A stretch of 46,770 bases of DNA from SAR324 cluster bacterium. Its GTDB lineage: Bacteria; SAR324; XYD2-FULL-50-16. The DNA lies in the NCBI GenBank assembly GCA_028282885.1, contig JANQGX010000021.1, forward strand, positions 1 to 46,770. The letters are read 5' to 3'. A program made the translations under genes and the position numbers. Shown here one piece after another: positions 1-8,499 of the stretch (position 1 is the stretch's first letter; every line of letters starts with the position of its first letter). The notes below the pieces were generated by a model. It did no database searches. It was given only the letters and a program-made list of their open reading frames with translations, and was not told the DNA's origin.

Positions 1-2
1 TC

Positions 3-3000
3 AACCAGATGGCTTCCAACCTGACCACCCAGGTGAGGGGAGTGGTACAGGTAGTAACGGCAGTAGCCCAGGGAGATTTTAGCCAGAAGCTGACTGTGGG
101 GGCCAAAGGTGAAATTTCCGATCTGGCCGACACATTGAACGCCATGGTGGATACGCTGAACCTCTTTGCAGACCAGGTAACGAATGTAGCCAAGACAGTT
201 GGAGTGGAAGGACAGCTTGGCGGTACGGCTAATGTACCGCGTGCCCAGGGGAGCTGGAGGGAACTGACAGACAATGTGAACCTGATGGCAGACAACCTGA
301 CAAACCAGGTGAGGAACATTGCTGACGTGACAACAGCAGTTGCCGAAGGAAATCTTAACAAACTTATAACCGTAGACGCTAAAGGAGAGGTAGCTCAGCT
401 AAAGGAAACAATCAACTTGATGGTTGGACAATTGGGGCAGTTTGCATTTGAAGTAACCCGTGTTGCAAAAGAGGTTGGTACCGAGGGCAAACTTGGTGGT
501 CAGGCTGAAGTCAAGGATGTCTCAGGAGTCTGGAAAGACCTGACCGATAACGTGAATCAAATGGCGGCAAACCTGACCGATCAGGTGCGATCCATTGCCA
601 ACGTGGCAAATGCCGTTACCGAGGGGGACCTTTCTCAGACAATCGAGATTATCGCCAAAGGTGAGGTAAAGGAGTTAAGCGATAATATCAACCAAATGAT
701 TAATTCGCTGAAGGAAACCACTTTTAAGAACGAAGAACAGGACTGGCTGAAAACAAATCTTGCCGATTTCTTTTCTTTCATGCAGGGACAGAAAAGCTTG
801 GAAACCGTAACAAAACTTATCATGTCAAAGCTGCCGCCAGTGGTAAACGCTCACGCCGGCGCCTTCTATTTAAGAGAATCTGATATCCTGGGGGAAAAGG
901 ATACAACCCTGTCGCTTTCTGCCAGTTATGCCTTTAAGGAAAGGAAACATCTTGCGGATCACTTCCGCTTCGGGGAAGGATTGGTCGGTCAGTGTGCGGT
1001 GGAAAAACAAAGAATTCTTCTCACCCGGGTTCCGTCTGATTACATAAAGATTTCCTCCGCCCTTGGAGAATCCACTCCAATGAACATCATCGTCTTACCC
1101 GTACTATCGGAGGGTGAAATTATGGGCGTGATTGAACTGGCCTCATTTCAATCCTTCAGTGAAATCCATCAGACTTTCTTGGAACAATTGACGGAAAATA
1201 TTGGTGTTGCATTGACAACTATTATGGCAACCGTTCGCACCGAAGAGTTGCTTGGAGAGTCGCAATCTCTTACCCAGGAATTACAATCACAACAACAGGA
1301 GCTGAAAACAGCCAATGAAGAACTGGAAAAACAAACAGCAGCGCTGAAAACATCAGAAGAAAATCTACGCGAGCAGCAGGAGGAACTGCAACGGACCAAT
1401 GAGGAACTTGAGGACAAAGCCTCTCAACTGACGCGGCAAAACGAGGAAGTTGAAGCAAAGAACGAAGAAGTTGAGCAAGCAAGAGCCGATGTCGAGGAAA
1501 AAGCCAGACAGCTCGCTATTTCATCTAAGTATAAGTCGGAGTTTCTTGCCAATATGTCTCATGAATTGCGAACTCCGCTAAACAGCCTTCTGGTTCTGTC
1601 AAAGCTTCTCGAAGAAAACCATGATGGAACATTGACCTCGAAACAAACCGAATACGCGAACACGATTTACGAATCAGGAAATGACCTCCTGACACTCCTT
1701 AATGATATTCTTGATCTGTCAAAAGTTGAAGCAGGTAAAATTGAACTGAACCCTGTTCAAATTGAACCTCGGGATATCAAGTCTCATGTTGAACGATATT
1801 TTTCCCAGGTTGCCAAACAGAAAAAACTAAAATTTCAAATCAATGTTCAGGACAGCACACCAAAAATCTTAACCGACGAAAAACGCCTTCAGCAGATCTT
1901 AACCAACCTGCTCTCAAATGCGTTTAAATTTACTGAAAAGGGCAGCATTACATTAAATATTGGTCTTGCTCCATCAGAACAATACTTCAGAAGCCAGCAA
2001 TTACAAATTGCCGAAGAGGTGATTGCCTTTTCTATTACAGATACCGGTATTGGTATCCCCGAAGACAAGCAATTATACATTTTTGAGGCTTTCCAGCAAG
2101 CGGACGGCGCTACTACCAGAAAATACGGCGGTACAGGGCTTGGACTTTCAATCAGCAGGGAAGTCGCTCAGCTATTAGGTGGGGAAATCCAGCTTAAGAG
2201 CAAACCTGAAGAGGGCAGTACTTTCACACTGTACCTGCCGACATCCTACGATGCCGTTAAAGAAGCTGAGGAAAAATCGGCCTTGCAAGCTGAACTTGAT
2301 AAACCATTCGATGGCGAATCAGAATCGAAGCTTGATATCTCCCCGTTAATACAAAAACCATTCAAAAGAGAAAAACAGATTGTTGACGATCTGGCAACTC
2401 TCCAGCCTAAAGATCGCGTCCTTTTAATCATTGAAGACGATTTAAGTTTTGCGCAGACACTTCTCGATATTGCTCATGCACACGATTTTAAAGGAATAAT
2501 AGCTACGGAAGGTGAAGCTGGCTGGGCTATGGCCAGAGAGTACAAACCTGACGCAATTACATTGGACATCAGATTGCCGCTTCTCGATGGCTGGGCATTG
2601 CTTGACCTCTTAAAACACGACCCTCTGACAAGGCATATTCCGGTACATGTGATATCTGTTGTTGATGAACCCCTGAGAGCTTTGCAGCAGGGAGCGATCA
2701 CCTACCTTGAAAAGCCGGCTGAAAAGGAATCTTTGGATCAGACATTCAAACAATTGAAATCATTCGTTGACAGGCAGGTCAAATCATTACTCGTTATTGA
2801 GGACGATGAAAAACAGAGGAATCAAATTGCCGAGTTGATCGGCAACAACGACGTACAGACAACAGTCGTTGCTACCGGAAAAGAAGGTCTGGCTGCACTC
2901 AAGAAACAGCACTTTGATTGTGTAATTCTCGATTTGATGCTCCCGGACATTTCAGGATTGAAGCTCCTGGAGAACATTAAAAAACAAAAAACTCTCAGGC

Positions 3001-3596
3001 AAATTCCTGTTATAATATATACTGCAAAAGATTTAACCGCGATTGAGGAGCGAAAACTGAATCAACTTAGCGAAAGCATTGTGATCAAGAGTGCCCGCTC
3101 TCCGGAACGGTTGCTCGCGGAAACAACTCTTTTCCTCCATCGAGTCGAGTCAAAGCTTCCCAAAAAGAAAAAGAAACTGCTGCAAGCCGTGCACACAAAA
3201 GATGATATTCTTCATGCAAAAACGGTGCTGGCTGTTGATGACGATATGCGTAATATCTTCACCATAACGAGTATGCTTGAAAACTATGGAATGATTGTCG
3301 AGCATGCTGAAAGTGGCAAGGAAGGATTAGAGAAATTAAAAAAGAGTCCGGACATCAATCTTGTTCTGATGGACATCATGATGCCCGAAATGGACGGTTA
3401 TGAAACAATTGGCAGGATTCGAAAACTAAAAAAATTCAAAAACCTTCCCATAATTGCTTTGACCGCCAAAGCCATGAAAGGGGACAGGGAAAAATGCATT
3501 GAAGCCGGGGCAACCGATTATATCGCTAAACCGGTTGAAATCGATAGACTTCTTTCATTAATGAGGGTCTGGCTTTATGAAAGCAAAAAAGCCTGA
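3..3596 (+). CDS. Multi-HAMP / GAF hybrid histidine kinase with three receiver domains (5' partial)
   Basis: The reading frame is already open at the first full codon (base 3), so the N-terminus lies outside the window; the ATG at 9 is internal. At least 1,197 residues are visible. Residues 1-235 are tandem HAMP-type repeats (recurring DNVNxMAxNLTxQVR and AKGEV). Then come a GAF domain (about 262-410), a Glu/Gln-rich coiled coil (410-512), HisKA with the H-box [11 protein letters not shown] (His near 520), HATPase with [11 protein letters not shown] (near 710), and three receivers (about 800-925, 925-1045, 1070-1190). Each receiver keeps its acidic pocket, phosphoacceptor Asp ([24 protein letters not shown]) and a conserved Lys. 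No membrane segment is visible, but one could lie upstream. This architecture usually runs an internal phosphorelay. The stop overlaps the next gene by 20 bases, which suggests translational coupling. The signal sensed is unknown. Confidence 0.95.
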   Translation, partial: NQMASNLTTQVRGVVQVVTAVAQGDFSQKLTVGAKGEISDLADTLNAMVDTLNLFADQVTNVAKTVGVEGQLGGTANVPRAQGSWRELTDNVNLMADNLTNQVRNIADVTTAVAEGNLNKLITVDAKGEVAQLKETINLMVGQLGQFAFEVTRVAKEVGTEGKLGGQAEVKDVSGVWKDLTDNVNQMAANLTDQVRSIANVANAVTEGDLSQTIEIIAKGEVKELSDNINQMINSLKETTFKNEEQDWLKTNLADFFSFMQGQKSLETVTKLIMSKLPPVVNAHAGAFYLRESDILGEKDTTLSLSASYAFKERKHLADHFRFGEGLVGQCAVEKQRILLTRVPSDYIKISSALGESTPMNIIVLPVLSEGEIMGVIELASFQSFSEIHQTFLEQLTENIGVALTTIMATVRTEELLGESQSLTQELQSQQQELKTANEELEKQTAALKTSEENLREQQEELQRTNEELEDKASQLTRQNEEVEAKNEEVEQARADVEEKARQLAISSKYKSEFLANMSHELRTPLNSLLVLSKLLEENHDGTLTSKQTEYANTIYESGNDLLTLLNDILDLSKVEAGKIELNPVQIEPRDIKSHVERYFSQVAKQKKLKFQINVQDSTPKILTDEKRLQQILTNLLSNAFKFTEKGSITLNIGLAPSEQYFRSQQLQIAEEVIAFSITDTGIGIPEDKQLYIFEAFQQADGATTRKYGGTGLGLSISREVAQLLGGEIQLKSKPEEGSTFTLYLPTSYDAVKEAEEKSALQAELDKPFDGESESKLDISPLIQKPFKREKQIVDDLATLQPKDRVLLIIEDDLSFAQTLLDIAHAHDFKGIIATEGEAGWAMAREYKPDAITLDIRLPLLDGWALLDLLKHDPLTRHIPVHVISVVDEPLRALQQGAITYLEKPAEKESLDQTFKQLKSFVDRQVKSLLVIEDDEKQRNQIAELIGNNDVQTTVVATGKEGLAALKKQHFDCVILDLMLPDISGLKLLENIKKQKTLRQIPVIIYTAKDLTAIEERKLNQLSESIVIKSARSPERLLAETTLFLHRVESKLPKKKKKLLQAVHTKDDILHAKTVLAVDDDMRNIFTITSMLENYGMIVEHAESGKEGLEKLKKSPDINLVLMDIMMPEMDGYETIGRIRKLKKFKNLPIIALTAKAMKGDREKCIEAGATDYIAKPVEIDRLLSLMRVWLYESKKA

Positions 3597-4800
3597 GCAA
3601 AACCGTCAAAACATATTATTGGTGGACGACAAAGAAAGCAATCTCCTGACAATGGAGGCCCTGCTTGAAAGCTCGGATTATGGGATCATTAAAGCCGATT
3701 CAGGCCCTAAGGCGTTGAAACAGCTTTTGGAAAACGATTACGTGTTCCTCATAATTCTGGATGTTCAGATGCCGGTGATTGATGGTTTTGAAACGGCAAA
3801 ACTGATTCGGAAAAGGGAAAAAAACCGATACATACCAATCATTTTTGTCTCGGCAGAAAAAATAGAGGAAAAAGATATATTTCACGGATATGCTCTTGGT
3901 GCATTTGACTACTTGACCAAGCCTATCAATCCGGAAATTTTGAAGTCGAAAGTAAACGTGTTCTTAAGCCTTTATCAGTTCAAGCAGGACCTGGGCACTG
4001 CTTATGAACAGCTTCAACAGGAAATCGTTGTCAGGCGCAAAGCTGAGGAAAAAGTGTTAGCAATGAATGAGGAGCTTGAGCTGCGAATTACCGAGCGAAC
4101 AAAGTCACTAAAAAAATCAAACGAAAGGCTGCAAGAGTTTGCCTATGTTGCATCTCATGACCTTCAAGAGCCTTTGAGGATGGTAATTAACTACATGCAA
4201 CTGCTTGAGAAAAAGTATAAAAAAAACCTCGATGAAAAGGCAGATCAGTGTATTCACTTTGCAGTCGATGGGGCCAAAAGAATGCAAAAACTGATTCAAG
4301 GCCTTTTGGCCTTATCCAGAATCGATTCCCGGGGAGAGCCATTCGAAGCTGTTGATTGTGATGAAACAGTCGGTCAGGTCTTGAAGCAGTTGAAAACAAA
4401 GATCAGTGAAAGCAAAGCATCGATTAAATATAAATATCTTCCATCAGTCGTTGCGGACAGGATGCAGTTGGGCCAGCTATTTCAAAATATAATTGAAAAC
4501 GCACTCAAATACAGAAGCAATAAAAAACCTCAAATATCAATTTCGGCTGAATCAAAAAAACATGAATGGCTTTTCTCCATTACAGATAATGGTATCGGCA
4601 TTGATCCAATCCAGACCAAACAGATTTTCGCGATATTCAAGCGTCTCCACAGCAAGAAGAGTTACCCGGGAACCGGAATCGGTCTGGCAATATGCGACAG
4701 AATAATCGAAAGACATGGAGGAAAAATCTGGGTTGAATCTAATCCGAATGAGGGTTCAACATTCTTTTTCACAATCCCGAAGACTAATGAATCCGCTTAA
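3577..4800 (+). CDS. Receiver-histidine kinase with phytochrome-type H-box
   Basis: The 407-residue protein has a receiver domain (1-125; phosphoacceptor D62 in LIILDVQMP), a coiled-coil linker (about 130-180), HisKA with ASHDLQEPLR (phospho-His H194) and a HATPase domain with DNGIGID and GTGIGLAI. It has no membrane segment, so it should be a soluble kinase that receives phosphate or a signal through its receiver. The H-box belongs to the Cph1/bacteriophytochrome class, whose usual partner is an Rcp1-type regulator, and one is encoded directly downstream. GAGGG at 3563-3567, nine bases before the ATG, supports the start even though it lies inside the preceding gene. Family assignment is firm; the partner is inferred. 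Confidence 0.95.
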   Translation: MKAKKPEQNRQNILLVDDKESNLLTMEALLESSDYGIIKADSGPKALKQLLENDYVFLIILDVQMPVIDGFETAKLIRKREKNRYIPIIFVSAEKIEEKDIFHGYALGAFDYLTKPINPEILKSKVNVFLSLYQFKQDLGTAYEQLQQEIVVRRKAEEKVLAMNEELELRITERTKSLKKSNERLQEFAYVASHDLQEPLRMVINYMQLLEKKYKKNLDEKADQCIHFAVDGAKRMQKLIQGLLALSRIDSRGEPFEAVDCDETVGQVLKQLKTKISESKASIKYKYLPSVVADRMQLGQLFQNIIENALKYRSNKKPQISISAESKKHEWLFSITDNGIGIDPIQTKQIFAIFKRLHSKKSYPGTGIGLAICDRIIERHGGKIWVESNPNEGSTFFFTIPKTNESA

Positions 4801-4869
4801 AATAAGGACCGCAATTGAACTTAAGAAAAAAAAGATCGGGTGGCCTGAATTCAAATGGAGAATAAAGTC

Positions 4870-5325
4870 ATGACACAGGTCATTCAGGAACGCCCGATTC
4901 GGATTTTGCTGGTGGAAGACAATCCAGGGGATGTTTATCTATTAAAAGAATCGCTCGAAACAAGCAAGTTCCCAATCCGGGTGGATTCGGTCCCCGATGG
5001 CGAGATGGCGCTTGCCTATTTGCGCCAAGAAAACAAAAGCAGGCCCGATTTGATATTGTTAGATTTAAATTTGCCGGTGATGGACGGTCGGGAAACATTA
5101 ATGAAAATAAAGGCTGACAGCAAATTAAAATCGATTCCGGTAGTCATATTATCCACTTCCGATTCCGATGAAGACATAAAGCTGGCATATTCTTTACAAG
5201 CCAATCACTACATTACCAAACCGGTGGGCTTAGATCAATTTTACAAAGTCGTGGAAGCTCTGGAGGACTTTTGGTCTGATCTGGTGAAACTTCCATCCAT
5301 TGCTCAGGGAAAAAATGATCGATAG
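4870..5325 (+). CDS. Rcp1-type single-domain response regulator
   Basis: A stand-alone receiver of 151 residues. It opens with LLVEDNPGDVYLLKESL, typical of Rcp1/CheY-like partners of phytochrome-type kinases, and has the phosphoacceptor Asp in ILLDLNLPVMDG (D65), the Thr/Ser position in VVILSTSD, and Lys in YITKPVG. There is no output domain, so it should act by protein-protein contact or phosphate shuttling. Two in-frame ATGs exist, at 4855 and 4870. The second is preferred because GGAG (4857-4860) sits nine bases upstream, whereas the first has no clear ribosome site. The kinase ending at 4800 is the natural partner by position and class. Confidence 0.93.
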   Translation: MTQVIQERPIRILLVEDNPGDVYLLKESLETSKFPIRVDSVPDGEMALAYLRQENKSRPDLILLDLNLPVMDGRETLMKIKADSKLKSIPVVILSTSDSDEDIKLAYSLQANHYITKPVGLDQFYKVVEALEDFWSDLVKLPSIAQGKNDR

Positions 5326-5415
5326 TATTTTTTTGTAGTTTTTCTTTACGTTGTCCTGTGCCAGACAGGGCTTAAAAACAGTCCGACGTTTATCCAAAAA
5401 TAAGGATTACAAATC

Positions 5416-6309
5416 ATGAACAAACCAAACATCAGAGTCCTTCTCATTGAGGATAATCCTGGCGATGTACTATTGATTGAGGAAATCCTTTCGAGTGTTG
5501 GGACTACCATCTATGATCTGGTCATCGTTGATAACCTGAAATCCGGAGTCCGGCTTATATCTTCTCAAAAAGCGGAAGAGGATGAAAAACAATCGGTCAG
5601 CAAGCAGTCCTGTTCATCTGAAAGCGCGTTTTTTGATGCGATTCTTCTGGATCTTTCGTTGCCCGACAGCGATGGCTTGGAAACGTTTGCCTCAATTAAG
5701 GATAATTCACCGGAATTGCCCATTGTTATCCTCAGCGGTACCGATGATGAAAGATTGGCGACAGAAGCCGTAAAACAGGGTGCACAGGACTACCTGGTAA
5801 AAGGACAGATTGAAAGCAATTTACTCAGGCGCTCAATCAGGTATGCCATAGAAAGAAATCGAATTCAAAGAGAATTGAACGATGCCAGGGAACAGGAAAA
5901 GAAAGAACTCAAATCCGCTCTTGCATCGCAGCAGGCCTTAATGGGCTGGCAAACAGGATCCGTGACCGCCAAGATGTCGGGTTTTGGACCTTTACAAAAG
6001 CGAAATCCGGAAGTTTTTTACCAGTTTCAATCTGCGTACGATTCATTGCTTGACAAATATATAGATAGTGTCAGTTATCAGACTGAAGTTCCTCGACATG
6101 CAATCTCAGAGCTTGCCAGCTTGGTTGGAAAACAGGCCGGGGGACCGCGTGATGTAATCGAACTACATCGCGGTTCAATCAATAAGCGGATTGAGCAAGT
6201 GTCGGCCAAAAAACTAAAATCTTATACAGTTGATGGGAGATTATTGGTAATGGAATTATTGGGATCTCTCGTAGATTACTATCGACTTGATATCAGCCGG
6301 AATTCATAA
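5416..6309 (+). CDS. Response regulator with KaiA-like C-terminal domain (KaiA3-like candidate)
   Basis: The 297-residue protein starts with a receiver (1-140): LLIEDNPGD pocket, phosphoacceptor D79 in ILLDLSLPDSDG, and Lys in YLVKGQ. The receiver is interrupted by a roughly 20-residue acidic/Ser-rich insert near 52-72. A coiled coil (about 140-185) leads to a helical domain (about 195-297). By eye this domain follows the KaiA C-terminal bundle: FQSAYDSLLDKY (204-215), then GPRDVIELH (near 242-250), then DGRLLVMELLGSLVDYYR (from 273) ending in ISR. In cyanobacterial KaiA the matching blocks are a QTSYRE helix, VVEIH, and DYRLTLIDVIAHLCEMYRRSIPR. The related RsbU N-terminal fold is the alternative. 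Unlike the classic KaiA pseudo-receiver, this receiver looks phosphorylatable. AAGGA lies nine bases before the ATG. kaiB and kaiC follow. The receiver is certain; the KaiA-like call is a strong inference from motif order and context. Confidence 0.8.
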   Translation: MNKPNIRVLLIEDNPGDVLLIEEILSSVGTTIYDLVIVDNLKSGVRLISSQKAEEDEKQSVSKQSCSSESAFFDAILLDLSLPDSDGLETFASIKDNSPELPIVILSGTDDERLATEAVKQGAQDYLVKGQIESNLLRRSIRYAIERNRIQRELNDAREQEKKELKSALASQQALMGWQTGSVTAKMSGFGPLQKRNPEVFYQFQSAYDSLLDKYIDSVSYQTEVPRHAISELASLVGKQAGGPRDVIELHRGSINKRIEQVSAKKLKSYTVDGRLLVMELLGSLVDYYRLDISRNS

Positions 6310-6489
6310 AAGCAAGGGGGTTGACAAATGAGGTTTTCATTGTAAACAGCAGGACATCAAGATGAAACAATCGAATTTCTTTGAACGGCCTCTATTGCGA
6401 AAAAGTAGCGATATTTAGAGTTATAGGATATGATGTTGTTTTGAAAGATTTGTCGAAATAACGAATGTCCCAGTCACTTGAGAGAAGCC
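6310..6489 (+). promoter_or_regulatory. 180-base leader upstream of kaiB
   Basis: No convincing gene lies between the KaiA-like regulator and kaiB. A TTGACA hexamer is at 6321-6326 but has only a poor -10 match at the right distance. A TATGAT at 6429-6434 lacks a matching -35. The spacing leaves room for an internal kaiBC promoter, but the sequence does not prove one. An 18-codon frame at 6362 looks like chance. Confidence 0.25.
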
Positions 6490-6768
6490 ATGACTTATGA
6501 ATTTAATTTATACATAGCAGGTCAAAGCGCTGTTGCCCAATCTGCTATGAAGAATCTTAAGGAGCTTTGTTCTGAACATCTTTCGGTTGATTATAAAATA
6601 ACCGTAATTGATGTTTTGAAAGAACCTCGAATGGCAGAGGATGATAAGGTGATTGCCACACCAACAGTGATGAAGAAGTCTCCGTTACCTGTTCGAAAAA
6701 TAATGGGAGATTTGTCGGATAAAGCAAAAGCCGTTGAAATCCTCGGTATTCCAAAACCGCTAGATTAA
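6490..6768 (+). CDS. kaiB: Circadian clock protein KaiB
   Basis: The 92-residue thioredoxin-like protein matches KaiB along its length: LYIAGQSA near the N-terminus, VIDVLKEPRMAEDDKVIATPT in the middle, and LPVRKIMGDLSD. These correspond to the KaiB blocks [29 protein letters not shown] and LPVRRIIGDLSD. The Gly and Asp of the GDLSD block, tied to KaiB fold switching, are present. The acidic C-terminal tail of cyanobacterial KaiB is absent; the protein ends about 16 residues after this block. In the known system KaiB binds the CI ring of phosphorylated KaiC and sequesters KaiA. The ATG at 6490 with GAGAG upstream is preferred over a TTG four codons earlier. kaiC starts 81 bases downstream. 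Confidence 0.95.
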   Translation: MTYEFNLYIAGQSAVAQSAMKNLKELCSEHLSVDYKITVIDVLKEPRMAEDDKVIATPTVMKKSPLPVRKIMGDLSDKAKAVEILGIPKPLD

Positions 6769-6849
6769 ACTCAAGCGTCTATGAATGAAACTGAATCGAT
6801 TGCAGGAAGTATGATGCAATTTTAACAAATATTTTAGGGAGAAAACACC

Positions 6850-8376
6850 ATGGCAATTGACAATCAGCACAATGAGTTCCCCGAAGTGACGAAAATTGAA
6901 TCCGGCATCGAAGGTTTTGATCTAATCAGTCTTGGAGGAATACCGAAAAAAAGGACGTCCCTGATTGCCGGTAGTTCAGGGAGCTGCAAGACCATATTCA
7001 GCATTCAGTTCCTGGTTCGCGGCATACAGGATTATCAAGAAAATGGAGTGTTCGTCACTTTTGAAGAAACGCCTGCAGAAATCAAAAGTAACGTTAAGTC
7101 GCTTGGCTGGGATATTCATCGCTTTGAAGAAAACAACCAGTGGGCATTTGTGGACGCTTCACCTGAGATTGACGGACAAGAATCATCCGGAGCGTATAAT
7201 TTTATGGCCCTGTTGGCAAGGATTGAACACGCTGTTGAAACTGTCAAAGCGAAGAGGGTGGTTATCGATTCGATTGGAGCCCTTTTTCCCCAGCTTGCAG
7301 ATGCCGATATAGTACGAAAGGAGTTGTTCCGGATTTTTGCCGGACTCAAACTGATGAATGTTACTACTTTGATAACGGCCGAGCGGTTCGACGAATACGG
7401 CCCTATTTCACGCTTCAAAGTTGAAGAATATGTCGCTGACAATGTGATTGTTTTACGTCACTCAATCGAGGAACAAAAGCGCAGGAGGACCGTTGAGATT
7501 TTAAAATGCAGGGGTTCCAGACACCAAAATGGAGAGTTCCCATTCACAATTTCCGACAGGGGGATTGAAGTTATGCCGTTATCCGCCATGAAGCTGGAAA
7601 TGGTATCATCTGATCTGCGCATACCGACCGGTAATGATACGCTTGATGAAATGTGTGGAGGAGGATTCTACAGAGACTCGATAATTCTTGTAAGCGGAGC
7701 TACCGGAACAGGAAAAACCTTATTGGTAACAACTTTTCTGGATTCCGGTTGCAATCAAAACGAAAAGACTTTGGTTTTTGCATTTGAAGAATCACGTTCA
7801 CAGTTACTAAGGAATGCGATTGGTTGGGGAATGGGTTTTAACAAATGGGAAGATGACGGTTTGCTCAGGATCGACTGCGCTTATCCGGAGACAACCGGAT
7901 TACCGGATCATCTACTGCGAATGAAAGAGGAAATAGATAAGTTCAACCCTTCACGAATAGCCGTTGACAGCCTCTCTGCTTTGGAACGGGTCTCCACAGG
8001 CAAAGCATTTCGGGAATTTGTAATTGGGATCACTTCTTTCATAAAGGAAAAACAGATAGCCGGTTTGTTTACTTCGGTTACACCTTCGCTTATGGGAGGA
8101 ATTTCAGTGACCGAGCAACACATATCTACAATTACGGACTCGATTATCTTATTGCGCTATGTCGAACTGATGGGCGAGATGAAACGCGGTATTACCGTAT
8201 TGAAAATGAGGGGATCACAGCACGAGAAAACGATAAAGGAATATGATATTGACAAAACCGGAATGCATATTGGGAATGCATTTCGAAATGTTGGCGGAAT
8301 TCTGACGGGAACTCCGCAACAGATTGCAATAGCTGAAGATCAAATGCTATCCGGGATGTTCGAACAGGATCAGTAA
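6850..8376 (+). CDS. kaiC: Circadian clock protein KaiC (double RecA-like ATPase/autokinase)
   Basis: The 508-residue protein is colinear with full-length cyanobacterial KaiC at an offset of -5. CI domain: P-loop GSSGSCKT (41-48) with Cys46 where the classic motif has Gly, and the catalytic pair E72/E73 in FVTFEET. CII domain: intact P-loop GATGTGKT (283-290) and the pair E313/E314 in FAFEES. The autophosphorylation segment TEQHISTITDS is conserved: S426 and T427 match S431/T432 of Synechococcus KaiC, and T421 matches T426. The A-loop-like GGILTGTPQQ and a C-terminal tail, the KaiA-contact region in cyanobacteria, are present but the tail is about ten residues shorter. AGGGAGA stands seven bases before the ATG. 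This is a true double-domain KaiC, not a single-domain RadA/KaiC-like ATPase. Whether it oscillates or works as an hourglass cannot be read from sequence. Confidence 0.97.
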   Translation: MAIDNQHNEFPEVTKIESGIEGFDLISLGGIPKKRTSLIAGSSGSCKTIFSIQFLVRGIQDYQENGVFVTFEETPAEIKSNVKSLGWDIHRFEENNQWAFVDASPEIDGQESSGAYNFMALLARIEHAVETVKAKRVVIDSIGALFPQLADADIVRKELFRIFAGLKLMNVTTLITAERFDEYGPISRFKVEEYVADNVIVLRHSIEEQKRRRTVEILKCRGSRHQNGEFPFTISDRGIEVMPLSAMKLEMVSSDLRIPTGNDTLDEMCGGGFYRDSIILVSGATGTGKTLLVTTFLDSGCNQNEKTLVFAFEESRSQLLRNAIGWGMGFNKWEDDGLLRIDCAYPETTGLPDHLLRMKEEIDKFNPSRIAVDSLSALERVSTGKAFREFVIGITSFIKEKQIAGLFTSVTPSLMGGISVTEQHISTITDSIILLRYVELMGEMKRGITVLKMRGSQHEKTIKEYDIDKTGMHIGNAFRNVGGILTGTPQQIAIAEDQMLSGMFEQDQ

Positions 8377-8499
8377 GCAAAACTGCTTTCCGGTTATTGA
8401 ACTGGTTTCCATTAAAAATAACGCCGTTTGAGGTGTGGTGTGTCCCGTATATGTGGCCTATAAACCGGTTTGTTTATACAAACCTTCGGGGGTAAAAGG

